Part shown: one piece after another, positions 10,110-22,438 of the stretch
How the letters are laid out: each line of letters begins with the position of its first letter
How positions within the stretch are numbered: the stretch's first letter is position 1
Source: Paraspadella gotoi
Lineage: Eukaryota; Chaetognatha
Direction: 5' to 3'
Length of the DNA: 64,000 nucleotides
NCBI GenBank assembly: GCA_051294375.1
Contig: CM119265.1
Span: 22,456,636 to 22,520,635 of the forward strand
Made by a program: the position numbers and the translations under genes
The notes under the pieces: model-generated
Database searches by the model: none
What the model saw: only the letters and a program-made list of their open reading frames with translations
What the model was told of the DNA's origin: nothing

Positions 10110-12466
10110 TCAAAGCAGGACGCAGGGTTGTCCCTTGGGAGCACGCGGCTTGTAGCCTGGATCAAAGTGCATTGAAATGGCTTCGCTAAAGAGTTCGGCG
10201 ACGCCAACATCGGCTTGGGCCGAGCATTCGGTGAAAAAGGATGCCTTCATCTCGGAGGCGAGACGTTGGCCCCGCTTCGTCGAAATGAGCTTCTGGAAAT
10301 TTTAATAAGTTTAACTTTAATTTAATTTAACCAAAACTCTTAACTCAAAACGATTATGAAGATTTATTGTGTATGTATTTGTTCCTCAAGGTTGTCATTT
10401 TTTTAATCATACTCGAACTAAAACTGATACGAAACCTAGTACTGAGATCAAATGGCAAATTTCTTAACCTTTTCTCCAGTTTTTTTTTCGGCATCTCTGA
10501 GGTCGCTTTTCGTGGCGACAACGACGATTTTGGCGTCAGGTGATCTCTCACGCACTTCGGGTACCCACTGCAAGAAAGGAAAATAAGGAAATTTAAAGAG
10601 ATAATTGAACTACATTGCAAATAAAAGTTTTTTTCCTATTTCCCCCTACATACATACTAAGGCCGTAGTAAATTTCTAAATTTAATTTAAATTAAAATTC
10701 TAAAAATGAGGAACGAACAACATTATATTAATGAACATTTATGTAATAAAAAAATTTATAATAAATTTTACAATTTACGCAGTAGGCCATATTTATACTA
10801 GTATTAAACCAATAAATGTTAAAATTTCAAAACAGTTTTTTCTAAGATTTTTTTGCAGATTTGGATTCGTCATAAAAAGTTGATAAAAAGAAATATAATT
10901 CTTTTTTAAAAATTCCTTCATTAAGTGGGTCAAAAATTAGAAAAAGCTATATTTAAGCTGAAAATTAACTTTTTTTATATATTAATATAGTTTTTTTAAT
11001 TTTTAACCCACTTAATGATAGAATTTTTAAAAATGATTTATATTTTCTTTTATCAACTTTTGATGAGGAATTCAAATCTGCAATCAAAATTAAGAAAAGC
11101 CTATTTTGAAATTGTTCGATTTTATAAGTATAGTACTATAAATATAGCCTACTGCGAAAATTAAAAAACATAAAATTAATTTTTTTTACAAATTAATGTT
11201 CACTGATGGTATGTTGTTCATAATTGACTTTTAGAATTTTCGTATGTAACTTTCACTACGCCTTAATACATACATACATACATACATACATGAGTAACAT
11301 ATGTGGATAAGGCGCTAAGTGGGCTGAAGATGACTATCCGCAACTTCTTTAATACCTCTAGCAGCCATGGAATGGGTCCTGGACTTGGAACCAGGCTTGA
11401 GGGTTTTCCACGACCCCAAGGCGGCTTACGACCATCCTCACGCTTCCCGCAGGGTAGGTACCGGGCTGAGATTGAACCCGGTACCTAGAGGTCATGAGCT
11501 GATGGCTTTTACTCAATGAGCAAGCGGGTCACGACTGAAGGTGTCATGCTTATAGGCGGGGTGAACTTATGCTATGCCCGACTACATATATATTACATAT
11601 ATATATATATACATATATATTATATATATATATATATATATTATATAACGTACCGTATAGAGATTTGAAAGTTTAAACCCCCTTTTAACTAAGTCACCGT
11701 CTGCTCAACGTTGAGAAAGGAGCTCTCTTGGTCGATGGCGAAGCAAACGAAGATGACGTCGGCACGGACGTAGGCCAACAGTCGAAGACTGAAACAGCCA
11801 CCAGTGAAAAAAAAAAAGCATTATATATCATCGCCGATGGAATGAAATGTCGTATTATTTTTGACTGTTGACCCGTGAATGAAAAAAAACAACAATCATT
11901 TGACGCGTAAAATTTTTCAACGAAATATAGCAATAAAGGCGCCACTTCCCCCCCCCCTTTTGCCAATTAGCTGTTCGAAATGACTCGCGTTCGTTGTCTC
12001 CCCCGTTTCTTTCATCGAGCTCTTTACTTGTCGAATCCTTCTTGTCCGGCCGTGTCGTGAACTTCAAGCGACCTTTCTTCCCCATTCACATTCACCGTCA
12101 TGCTGCCAATAAAAAAAAAAAAATAATTCACACCCGATTGAACCTATACATACTTGCTATCGTCATTTAAATTTAATATTTAATATAATATATAATGTAA
12201 TATTTCCTTTCTTCCCTTTTTTGACGTACTAGAGTTACGAAGCCGATATATGTACCTATAAGTTTCGTAAATCGTTGGCAAAAGTTCTTTCTGAATTTCT
12301 TTCCCTGCGTACGAGAGAGCCAAGCAAGTTTTTCCAACTTTTCCGTCGCCAACTAACACGAGTTTCATGTTGTTCTGCAACGAATAAAAAATCTCCGAAT
12401 TGTTGGTGCAATGTGAACATTGACAGTATTGAATTTTCTTACCTTTTTATTGTTAACGCCATCCAT
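10110..12466 (-). CDS. Rho-family small GTPase, copy A (complete, 6 exons, 196 aa)
   Basis: Minus-strand exons in transcript order: 12443-12466, 12256-12374, 12028-12102, 11698-11788, 10469-10567 and 10110-10292; all junctions are GT-AG and phases agree. The protein starts MDGVNNKKNNMKLVLVG. The P-loop is GDGKVGKT (17-24), switch I PTIYETYS keeps the effector Thr (42), and then come DTAGQE (64-69), TKSD (122-125), CSAQ (159-162) and a C-terminal CVLL box (193-196). A final Leu predicts geranylgeranylation and membrane attachment. Family role: GTP-dependent switch for actin and polarity. Oddities: Lys replaces the usual Ala in the P-loop, and the stretch after TKSD is about 5 residues shorter than in Rac/Rho, trimming the Rho insert. 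It is the downstream member of a tandem pair. Subfamily cannot be assigned; Rho family is near certain. Confidence 0.95.
10655..11268. mobile_element. Palindromic foldback element, family 1 copy 1
   Basis: Nearly the whole 614 bp folds on itself around 10,955. The ends are TACTAAGGCCGTAGTAAA and, on the other strand, TATTAAGGCGTAGTGAAA. Internal pairs include GCAGTAGGCCATATTTATA and AGTTGATAAAA...ATTAAGTGGGT. CATA/TACA repeats flank both sides, so it may have inserted into a microsatellite. It lies in the intron of Rho copy A between the exons at 10469-10567 and 11698-11788. No ORF of note; non-autonomous. A second copy with the same core is at 27,182-28,178. Confidence 0.85.
11314..11549 (-). 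mobile_element. tRNA-derived SINE-like repeat
   Basis: Bases 11314-11449 are clearly similar to 63690-63811 (shared AGTGGGCTGAAGA, CTTGAGGGTTTTC, CTTCCCG). On the minus strand the adjoining 11455-11549 has a tRNA-like head, with an A-box-like GCTTGCTCATTGAGT and a B-box-like GGGTTCAATCTC, then a palindrome GGTACCGGG/CCCGGTACC. This pattern fits a Pol III SINE in the Rho copy A intron. A (TA)n tract follows at 11585-11645. Confidence 0.6.
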
Positions 12467-13165
12467 TTTTTTTGTTTTTAATTTTCAACAAAAAAAAGAA
12501 GAGAAAATCCAGTCGCCAGTATTAGTCTTTCGAGATTGGGCATTTCTGTGTACCCTCATGTTTGGATTTGGCTGAAACTGAAACTGAAAGAGAAAAAGAT
12601 TAAAAGAGAAACACTGACAGGAGAGTGAAATGTTTTCTGGTTAGTCTTAAGGTTTTAGCTTGTACATTGTAAATGTACAAGTTAGTACTGTTTTTGTACT
12701 ATTTTTTAAAACCCCAATATTATAATTAGCCTCACCCTGATGTTTACTTTTTGTAAACGATAGCTTACAACAACCTATGCCTTTACTCCTGACTTTTATC
12801 CCATCAACCGGTAACCTTCTTCCCTTACCCCTAAAACTTACTCCGCAACTTTGACCACAATTTTCTAATAAGCTCGATACTGAAAATTAACTTCAGAAAT
12901 CATAAATTGAACTTTTATAATTTAGCCAAAATTAATATTTTCTTTTGCTCAAACTCCTTCTGTCTCCCTGCGCCTCTAGTGGTCTCAACCATAACTGAAA
13001 CAAAATCTTTTTAAAACAACGATCTCACTTTACTCAGGCTGAAGCGTTCTTCTCTTTAAATGTTACCGAATGTATATTTAAATAAATACACAGCACCACG
13101 AAAATGAGAGTAGATTAATAAAAAAAACATTTTTTTTTTTTACAAACGAACAAAATGCGGTTTCA
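12467..13165. other. Spacer between the two Rho genes
   Basis: About 700 bp of AT-rich DNA between the start codon of copy A and the stop codon of copy B on the same strand. It must contain the copy B 3' end and the copy A promoter. There is no long (CT)n/(GA)n tract, unlike the other promoters in this window; only a loose purine stretch of GAAACTGAAA units near 12,570-12,610. Confidence 0.6.
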
Positions 13166-15957
13166 TCAAAGTAAACGACAATGCCTCTTCTTTCCCGCGT
13201 TTTGAGCGGCGGGCGGATGGAAGTGGATAAGGAACGCCTCCGAAAAAAGTTGACTGAGTCCGTCGCGCGTCTTGGCCGAACATTCCATATAGCAATCGGC
13301 ACCGACCTCTTCTTGCAGCTTGTGGCCCCGTTTGGCGCTGATGCAGCGGTCGCTTACCTGTTGGACGGCGGCGGGAGAAAAGGGCGGGGGCGAGTGGGAC
13401 GGAGTGGAGCGGATCGTTTCAAGGCGAATAGTTCAGAAATGGAGAAGAGATAGAAATGGGCAAAAAGGACGAAAGATGAAGAGGGTTAACGTAACGGGAA
13501 TAAAAAATATACTGTGACAGAGAAGATATACTGTGGAGATTAGGCATTGGCTGAGAAGGAATTGAAGGCGATTAGAATTATTTAAGAGTTTAAACTAACT
13601 TATTTGTAAAACCTTAGAATACAAGAAAGAAGATATGTTCCTCAATCTCATTTGCATATTTTCGTATTCTGATTAAGCTTTGATAAAAAATTTTTCTATT
13701 ACCCTAAAGGTTTAATATTAATATTTTACATTGGTAAATGATATTGTGACTTATTTATAGCTAAATTTAAATAGCTAAATTAAAGAAGATTCTGAAAGGC
13801 GGGTTCTAATTTGCGACAATATTCTTAACAAAAAACCCGATTAAAGCGAAGCATATGAAATCCTTCGAGCCCCTCTTGTCCCACATCCGAAGAGTGTCTC
13901 TGTCAATTTAAAGTTTAATAAAAGGAGAAGAAGAAAAGTCGGTTTATCCGTCGAGTAAACAAAGAAGGAAAACCCGACTCTCCTCTCTTGTGTGTCAAAC
14001 AAACAAACAAAGAAAATGCGCCCTCTTGTCGCTCACGGTGAAAATAAACAAAGGAAATGCGCCCTCTTGTCGCTCACGGAGGAAAAAAAAACAAAAAGGC
14101 AATGAAGCTGTTTTTATTGAAAATGAAATATTAGATTAGGAAAACGTTCCTTACCACAGTTTATCTTTCAAGTAAATAAATGAATAAAATAGATAAAGAA
14201 AAAGTTGAACATTCATTTGCAAATCAATCAAGGTAAGGCAAAAAAATATAAAACCCTAGTCTTTTGGACAAAAAGCATGCAATGATAGAATATTATTATT
14301 TTAGTTTCTCAAAGGCCGAGCAACCAAAGACTCTGTCCAGTTTTTGATGGGATTGAATATGAACCAAAGTTTTAAATTTTACATTCACCAATAAAGAAAT
14401 TGTCAAAAGTCTAGTTCTTTCGGGCTCCAAGAATGAAAAGATAGAAAGAAGTTGTCTCTCACGGGTCGAGTAAACAAACACGCCCTGTAAACAAAGAAAG
14501 AAAAGGCGCCTACTTGTCGCTTATCGGTTTTCGTTCCAACGACGATGAGTTTGGCTGCAGGCACGTGGTGTCGCACTTCGGGGACCCACTGAGGAAGAAC
14601 CCACCGATAAAAACTTCACTCTCATCAGTTTTTTTTTTTTAGTCAAAAGTACCTAAATTACCTAAAAGTAATTTAGGGTTTTAGTTACTAACATTAAGTA
14701 GGAGTAATTAATATTATGAGGTTAATATATTAACAAATTTAAAGCACAAGGTTTTTACAAAAAAACATAAAAACAATACTTATTTTATAAAATAAAATCT
14801 CAATTGGTCATAATTTTTTTAAACCCGTCCTATCTACATCTACATCTACATGTACCTTTTGCTTGATGTTGTTGAATGAATTTTCCTGATCAACCGAGAA
14901 GCAAACCATGAATACGTTGGTGCCAGGATAAGCCAGGGGTCGTAACCTGAGGTTTAAAAATAAACCTTTTGTGGCATACTTTTAAGTATTTACTTCAGTT
15001 GTTTATGGTTGACCTGTCGTATTCCTCTTGACCGGCCGTGTCAAAAATCTCCACTGTTCGCTTCGTATTCAATATTGTAATAGACATGCTGAATAGCAAA
15101 GGACGTAGGGAAAAAAATCACCAATAAATTTTTGTATTATTATTAAGTTAAGTTAATTTATTATAAAGTTAGAAATATTGTGTATTTTTATGGACCTTGT
15201 GAGAGCGAGACATAAACGTCTTGTTTTAAAACCTTTTGTAAAACTTTTAGATTTAACTTTGAAGATTTAATTCGAGATTCAATTACTAATCTAAGAATTA
15301 ATAAGAACAAACTAGAATAAACAAGAAGTAACATCAAGAACTGTCTCGGCTATAAAACGAACCTGTAAGTATCGAATACTGTAGGGACATATTGATCCGG
15401 GAATCTGTTGTCCGCGTATGCCATGATGAGGCAGGTCTTACCCACAGCCCCGTCGCCGACAATCGCCAGCTTCATTCGATTCTTGGGGTATGGAGATAAT
15501 GAGAGGGAAAGGAGTTGAAAAGAAAGGTTGAAGAAGGTTTTAGAAAATGCTTTGAGTTGCGAAATAATAAAGAGTTCCTGGGGAGAAAAACTTACTTCAC
15601 CGACTGACGTCGGATAAAATGGAAGTATGAAAGACTTACCTTTCACATATCGGCGCCGGTAAAGTCAATGATATCGCCATTAGTCAACCTTACTTTATTC
15701 CCTTTACTAACTTTTTGTCCCTGGAGCTTTTGGTTTTTTTTTGGTTTTTTTTCATTTTTCGTGTTCATTTTATTAGTATTCCAGAGTAGTAGTCGGTAGT
15801 CGACTTTTTATTATCTGTTATTGCTCGATTGAGCTTATTGTATAACGATGGTACAATGTTTTCTCCGTTATCGCTCCAACGATAATTGCCCATTACTTCC
15901 CTTTTCGGTGTATTACTGACCCGTCAGTCCGCCATTACTCACCTTCTTTTCCTCCAT
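13166..15957 (-). CDS. Rho-family small GTPase, copy B (complete, 6 exons, 188 aa)
   Basis: Minus-strand exons: 15943-15957 (MEEKK), 15363-15481, 15014-15088, 14856-14946, 14514-14588 and 13166-13357. Exons 2, 3 and 4 (119, 75 and 91 nt) have the same lengths and phases as in copy A, which shows a tandem duplication. Motifs: P-loop GDGAVGKT (14-21), switch I PTVFDTYS with effector Thr 39, DTAGQE (61-66), TKTD (119-122), CSAK (151-154), and a C-terminal KKRHCRLL with a CRLL prenylation box after a short basic stretch. After TKTD only about 9 residues precede the KRGHKL helix, so the Rho insert helix is essentially absent. Expected role: membrane-bound GTP switch acting on actin. The first exon is tiny and is chosen because it mirrors copy A and has a GTGAGT donor. 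Confidence 0.94.
14013..14079. repeat. Two direct copies of a 25-bp unit
   Basis: AAATGCGCCCTCTTGTCGCT is found at 14014 and again at 14055, in a copy B intron. Looser matches lie near 13,870 and at 14,503-14,525, the last overlapping the exon 5 donor. Confidence 0.75.
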
Positions 15958-16044
15958 TTCGGTCCGACGTTCGATTTCGCTGGAAAAAAAAAGATAATCC
16001 TCAGAAATCGGACTTTGATCGATTCGACAGAAAAATGGATTCGA

Positions 16045-16165
<121 letters not shown>

Positions 16166-17510
16166 TCTCCTGAAGGAACTGATACGTCATACAAGTGATG
16201 GCATCTCCCTAGACAAATCTATAATCTATTAAGAAAGATTAACAAAAGTATTTATTCCCGTAGATTATTTAATTGGTTAAATTCTCGATTTTATCCTAAA
16301 ATATAATCCATAAATTATGATTGTGAAAAGGACGCATCAGAAACAAAACTAAAATACCAAGTTTTGTCACTTGGAAGGCGAGAATGACGACGACGACGAC
16401 GAAAATCCGAGACAGAGCGGCTTTGACTTTTAGACCCGCATCAAGAGTGACCAAGACAGTTAAGACCCTCATGCTGGGCTGTCACTGTCGCTGTCGAAGT
16501 CGAAGTCGACAGAAGCGAAGAGTTGTTCAAACGAACAGCAGCGACAACTGTGTATGACATTCTCAGCAGTAACTCGCAAAGATAATTCAAGAGCTTGGGA
16601 AACTCCACTGATTTTTAATTGGTTTCTCATACACATCAAAAAGATTTGTTTTTAAGATTAAATCGCGTAATTGTAGTTGAATCGATGCATTCAGATTCCA
16701 GAACTATACTGACTATTACTGCATAATTTAACTCCATTCCTGCTTGTCTGCTCAAACCTGCACCTACCTGAACCTGCACCCTCCTGCACACTCCTGCACC
16801 GTCCTTAAACTCGCCTGCACCCGTCAGCCTAATGCAGATTAAACTGATTTTTTTTTTTCGAAGACGCAACTTCGACGCAAACGACACTGGCAGCAGCTGG
16901 CGTTTCTGGTTCGAAGAAAACAAAAGTGGGCGTGGAGAAGGAAAAAGGAAGTAGGTGCTGGAGTTGACGAAAAACAAAATGACAAAGGAAAAGAAAAGGA
17001 GGAATTGAATGGGGAAAAATTGAAGTTTCGCTAACAAAAAAAAAAAATATTTAAAAAGAAAATTTAGCTCAAAATGAAAACGCTTTCTCATTGATAGCAT
17101 TTTAGAAGCGCGTCATATAATTTGTGAGAGACACCTCGCTCGAACTTACCCCTCTACCCCTCGTTCCATCGAAAATTACGGCACGGGGGCCAAGGAAACC
17201 AAAGAGTCCTCACCCATCGAAAGAGGGAAAAGCTAAAAATACGACTGGGTTCCGGGGGTCGAACTCATGGGAAATAAATCAAGGGGAGCAACGAGGAACC
17301 CATAGAGCAAAATCGACCCGACCGAATCATTTTTCACGGTGCTTTATTGTACTTTATTGTACTTTATTGTACCATTTTTTTTAAATAGATACGAGTCTTT
17401 AAATGAAGAAAAAGAAATCCTTTCTGTTTGCTCAAGAGAAAAAAATTCAGAATAATAATTGTCGCTAATTGTTGATCAATAAGACTTCGTCTCAACGCTC
17501 TTTGGAACAG
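16166..17510. other. Intergenic region with no assignable gene
   Basis: Contains a 57-codon open frame from an ATG near 16,394, starting with a run of Thr codons (ACG repeat), and a cluster of CCTGCACC-like repeats near 16,760-16,820. I do not regard either as a gene. Confidence 0.5.
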
Positions 17511-17697
17511 CCAATCCTGATGGCTGTTTGAAGCAGCGCGAATGCGTATATTTTATCAACAGTCCTTTCGACTCGCCGATTCTGTTGGTAAAGTGTGATT
17601 GCACTAGTGTAACCGCGCCAGTCGTAGACGGCGCTTATCTGGAATGGAACGCCGAAGCCCCTGACGCCAGTGGGCAGTGGCCAGTGGGCAATCTCAG
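17511..17697 (+). CDS. Candidate isolated exon, Cys-containing, unknown product
   Basis: An acceptor (tttggaacag) precedes 17511 and a donor (cag/gttatt) follows 17697. Between them 61 full codons are open, reading NPDGCLKQRECVYFINSPF and later LLVKCDCTS and GAYLEWNAEAPDASG. Four cysteines suggest an extracellular segment. No partner exon with matching phase was found nearby, and the CAGTGGGC-type low-complexity run at the 3' end recurs elsewhere in the window (for example near 49,090), so it may be part of a repeat. Function unknown. Confidence 0.3.
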
Positions 17698-18850
17698 GTT
17701 ATTCCCATTTGTCTATATGTTCTGCGGGAAAAGCTATTCTTAAAATAAAATACAGTATTTATAGTATAAAAATATTTGGTTTTTTTTTGGGGGGGGTGGA
17801 ATTTAATCGCTCATTAATTAATAAGTCTTTTTGTTTTCCTTTTTCCTTGAAACTCTTTCCTCGGGCGTCTGGACGGAAATGAACGGGAAATTCCGCGATT
17901 AAAGACTAATAGTCATAGTAATAGTAATAGTATTATATCGTCGGTATTCATGGAAAAGTAACGACAAAACGTCCTTCTTTATTATCATTTCATTATCAGT
18001 TACTATCGTTTCATTTAATCATCGCAGGAATCGAGACAAGCGATGTAATGTTCCTGGAATTTTTTTTTCTTTTTAGAGGGGGGGGGCGGGAGGAGGGCGA
18101 AGGTTCTATCGATATATAATGCTGAGATCGAGCGACGGCGCAGAGGAACAGGACCAGTAAAAAAAAAGAGGAAAGTCTTTCAATGTGAATCAGAAAATAA
18201 AAGGACAAAACATAATGAAAGGAAAAACGAAACGGGAGAAATATTTGTAAAAAAAAAAAATAAAAAAAAATAAAATAAAAAGGAAAGGAAACAGAGTGAA
18301 GAAAAAAAGTTGACATGGAAGGTAAAGGGAAAAAAAAAGGAAAAAAGGTTAAGACCGTTCTTGTTGAAACTCCAAGAAACTGTTGAAGCGTACGAACTGC
18401 CTACTACGCAGCCAGTGTCTACTGTATCGTACTGGCCAGATGCGTCGTCGGCGTGCCTTATCTTTTTGTTTTCTTTGATGACGCCTAAAAGGGGACCGGT
18501 AATGACGTCATCCGCAATTGGCGGCGGAATTCTCGTCGATTCCGTCAGGTGTCACTCTCAATCTGGTCTCAATCGTGGAGGGAGGGGAAGAGAAAGAGGA
18601 AGATGTAAAGAAGAAGGAAGATAGAGAGAGAAAGCGATCGGGATGAATTGGTTCTATGTAAGAAGGAATGTAAGTTGATTTGAAGAGGGCGGCGAATTAA
18701 CATTAAAAAAGTATTAAGAATAGAAAAGAGGGTGAAATTGAAAAAAAAAAATGAAGCGATAGACAAACAAACGATGTAAAATTGTAAATGGTAGGTGAGA
18801 ACGATTTGAGTTAGGAGTTAGAAAAGTAAAAGGAAAAGTAAAAGAAAAAA

Positions 18851-19012
18851 AAGGAAAAGAAAGGGAAAGGTAAAAAAATGAAAAGAAAGGGAAAGGTAAA
18901 AAAAGGAAAAGAAAGGGAAAGGCAAAAAAAGAAAAAGAAAGGGAAAGGTAAAAAAATGAAAAGAAAGGGAAAGGTAAAAAAAGGAAAAGAAAGGGAAAGG
19001 TAAAAAAAGGAA
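18851..19012. repeat. Purine minisatellite, unit about 27 bp
   Basis: About six copies of GAAAAGAAAGGGAAAGGTAA followed by A-runs, very similar to one another, which suggests recent expansion. Entirely purine on the plus strand apart from T and rare C. Confidence 0.9.
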
Positions 19013-19904
19013 TTATTGTTCATTTCGCGGGAGAAGAAGAAGATGATGACGATGATGATGACGATGAGAAGCTCGAGACCGCATCGAGTCCCCGATGGGA
19101 AAAAAAACCTTCTCTTTGTTCCGTTTCTAACAAACTTATCACACTTAAAAACATATTTAATCTTTTGAAAAAAGAAAGAAAATTGAAAAAAAAAAGAAGT
19201 CGCTGACTAATCTATTTTCGGCACCGGCCTTGTCTCCTTTCCCCTGCTCTATCTAGTTTGGATTGCATTTACATTGCATTTAGCAGATTCGCACATGGAC
19301 CGCCTAAGATTTTTGAAAATATGGATTTTTTGTTTTTGTTTTTAAGAGTTTGATTTTGAATTTTAAGTCGAAAGTTTTTAAAAAGGTTTATGTTCCGGGA
19401 AAAGTCTTTTTATTTATCGGCCTCGGGTTTTGTGTTCTTTCGCGGATGTTCCTTTTCGCGAGTCGTCGTCAAGTGTAGACGAGAGAGTCGCGTGTTGACG
19501 AGAGAAAACTGTCGACGACGACGACGGCGACGATAACGAAGAATTCAACAATAACGCTTTGGATGCATTTCGTAACATTGAGAAGAAAGCCCATAATAAC
19601 GACGATGACAAAGAATTTAAACGAATGACGACGATGATGGAGAAAACGTCAATGAATTCAAAGACGCGGCCATATTCATAAAGATTTCAGTGTCGCTTTT
19701 AACTTTAACTAAATAAGAGCTTCGGCGACAACAACAACAAGTCACAACAACGACGACAACCAGCGCCGCGATATTAGAGGGACTCGCGAGGAAGAAGGGT
19801 GAAGGGTAACGCGCAATAACCATAAATAAACAATTCCATCTCGGGCGAATTCTCTCCCGATATCGGGTCTTCAGCCACGGAGACCACTCTTTATGTATAA
19901 ACAT

Positions 19905-19945
19905 TATTTAATAAATAAGCTATCTTGCCCCTGACTTTTGGACAA
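19905..19945. repeat. Dispersed 38-bp block, copy 1
   Basis: ATTTAATAAATAAGCTATCT and the following CTTGCCCCTGACTTT recur almost exactly at 21,976-22,013, inside the foldback element at 21,764-22,196. Probably a fragment of that element. Confidence 0.8.
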
Positions 19946-21064
19946 TATTTTGACAAAAAGAATCAAAAATTCGAAACTATCTCAGTCTAAAGTATAATTA
20001 CTTTCCTTTAAATTTCTTTAGGATCTGAGGTCATTTGTAAAGTCTCGTCAATTTCTCTATTTTGAAATCTTACTAAATTTTGAAAAATTAAAGTCGCCAA
20101 TTTATTTCCTAAAATCTTTGTTGTCAGCGACAGCAGGAACGGCGTAGATTTCCGGCCCATCCGACACGCCCACTGTCGTATTGACGAACCGGAACTCCTA
20201 CATCCGGCTCCGACGTCTCCTCGGTTTTTACGCTCGGACGGATCCGTTACGTGCAGAGGAAACCCCAAGGTCTTAGGGTTTGAAAGGGGTTAAGTTTGCT
20301 TGTTACGCAATCGGCGCTAGCGTTTTTACTCCTTCTCCAAGTTTTTTTTTTTTTGTTTTTTTTTTTTTTTAAGAAAAAAATTGAGGTGTCGCTAATGAAG
20401 CGGGGAAAAAAAAGTAAGCTGTTTGGGAAAGCTAAATCTGAACGAACAAAACAGTGAAAGGGGAAAAAAAAACCTGTCCTAATAGGGAAACTTAAGCAAA
20501 TAACGAGAAGGATATTTTATTCCGCGTCATAGTACATTTTAACTTTTACCTCCAGTTGATACTAATGGATTTTACATACAGAATAAGAAGTAAGTAAACC
20601 TTCTCTTCCGCCTCGTTTTCAAATTTTTGATAATTTTGAAATGACTTCAAAACTGCCTTTTTGTTTCCTAAAATTGGCGCGTAAAATTTTAAGCTGGCGC
20701 GGAGTTTCAAAAATGGGAGGCAATTGTCGCTAAGAGGATCAATTTTAATATTCTTCCCTTTCCCTCTCTTTTTCTACTTTTTTTTTTTTTTTTTTTTTGC
20801 CTCTCTCCCTTTTCGTTCGCATAATGACTCTCATTTTGTATATTTCTTCTCGTGTTTTATTTTAGTTTGTTTCATTCTGTTCTTAACTTTCGACAGTTCA
20901 GTTTCCTGTTTCCCCCTGCCACCCCCCACCCCAACCCCACCCCCCCCCCCGACTCCCTCCTCAACTCGTGGAAAGCGGAAATCGTTGGCTTCGTCGATTT
21001 CTTGGAAATGTCGTCTGACAGATTTGGCGAAAGCGTCTCGGCTCTGAATCGGGCGCGACCGCTA

Positions 21065-21110
21065 AACGACGACGACGACGACGACGACGAACGACGACGA
21101 CGACGATGAC
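21065..21110. repeat. (GAC)n triplet repeat
   Basis: About 15 GAC/ACG units on the plus strand. A (TCG)n run follows at 21,424-21,472. Confidence 0.9.
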
Positions 21111-21422
21111 AGAAAAAGGCGGCGACAAAACTTCCGACGCCGACGAGACAGCTAGACCTGCAAGACGGGGAAAATTGCGAACCAAATTCATTGACGGATT
21201 TCTTGCTGATTAAAACGTCTGTTTGGTCTGTTGGCGTCTCCTTGTTTGTTGTCATAAGAAACGAAATAACCGAATTATGAAAATTTACAAATTTACTTGT
21301 TTCATTATTTGAAGTTTTAGTTTTTAGAATATTTATTACGAATTATTATTAGGTAAGGAAAAACGCTATAGGGTATCAACTCGTTAAACCATCGTTGTCA
21401 TCTTTAAATCGTCACAATATTC

Positions 21423-21423
<1 letters not shown>

Positions 21424-21472
<49 letters not shown>
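21424..21472. repeat. (TCG)n triplet repeat
   Basis: About 16 perfect TCG units. The same repeat recurs near 34,250-34,285, 50,757-50,790, 51,975-52,018 and inside the coding exon at 47,676-47,711. Confidence 0.95.
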
Positions 21473-21763
21473 TATCTTTCGTTTCCTTTCGTGCCGCGAA
21501 TGACTTTTATTTACTTTTTTTATTCCTTTAGATTTGAGACGAAAGAACTAAAATTGGAAAAGGTTTTTTTTTTTTTCTGTGTCGAAGAAAAAAGTGTAAC
21601 TGGAGCAGTTTGCTTTCAAACGCCGATGAAACTTGGCTGAAATGCTTTTTTCTTAAAACGACTGCTCACCTTTTGATGCGGCATATATAAACCGTTATAT
21701 TGGAAGTAAAATAATACAATACATAATACGAAATGCGATATTCAATGCGATATTCAATGTATA

Positions 21764-22196
21764 TTCAATTCAAAAAGAACCTTACTTTTTAACCTATTGA
21801 TGTAATCAAGGGACTGGTCTTTTTATATATATACAATTGAAACATTCTTTAAAATACGTTATTGATAAGGAGTTATTAAACTATTATACATGGAGGTCAA
21901 ATTGAGAGCTGCGATTGCTTCCGTTTACCCGAGTTCATATGAAATTGTTCCAATTAATATGAAAGAAATTCATTCATTTAATAAATAAGCTATCTTGCCC
22001 CTGACTTTGGACAGGCTACATCTTACAATATAATGATATAGCTGGACTCTCCAAGCTTGTAATCAAGACTCTTTCACAGTCTAGTTTAATAACCCCTTAT
22101 CAATCACGTATTTTAAAGATTGTTTCAATTAAAATAAAAAGATCAGTCCCTTGATTACATCAATAGGTTAAAAAGTAAGGTTCCTTTTGAATTGAA
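21764..22196. mobile_element. Foldback MITE with arms of about 130 bp
   Basis: Left arm 21764-21893 and right arm 22071-22196 are inverted copies. Both outer ends read TTCAATTCAAAA(A/G)GAACC, then ACTTTTTAACCTATTGATG, and finish in a TTATTAAACTA region. The middle of about 180 bp includes the 38-bp block also found at 19,905. No ORF. Confidence 0.85.
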
Positions 22197-22385
22197 GGGC
22201 AACATTTTAGAGATTGAATGAGTGGAAATTAGTAATGAATTTAATCAAACTGTTGATGAGGGGTCGGACCGCAAAATTGCAGGTCGTTCTGCTTATTGGC
22301 TTTCCCCCTTGATTTTGTTTTTTTGGAAAAAGAAAATCAGTCGCGGGTTTTTTTCAAATTCATAAAACGAGATAAGGTCGAACGC

Positions 22386-22389
<4 letters not shown>

Positions 22390-22438
<49 letters not shown>

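Noticed and set aside
19414-19680. Acidic frame DDDDGDDNEEFNNN on the plus strand
   Set aside because: Derived from GAC-type triplet repeats between stops, with no splice sites or recognisable domain.
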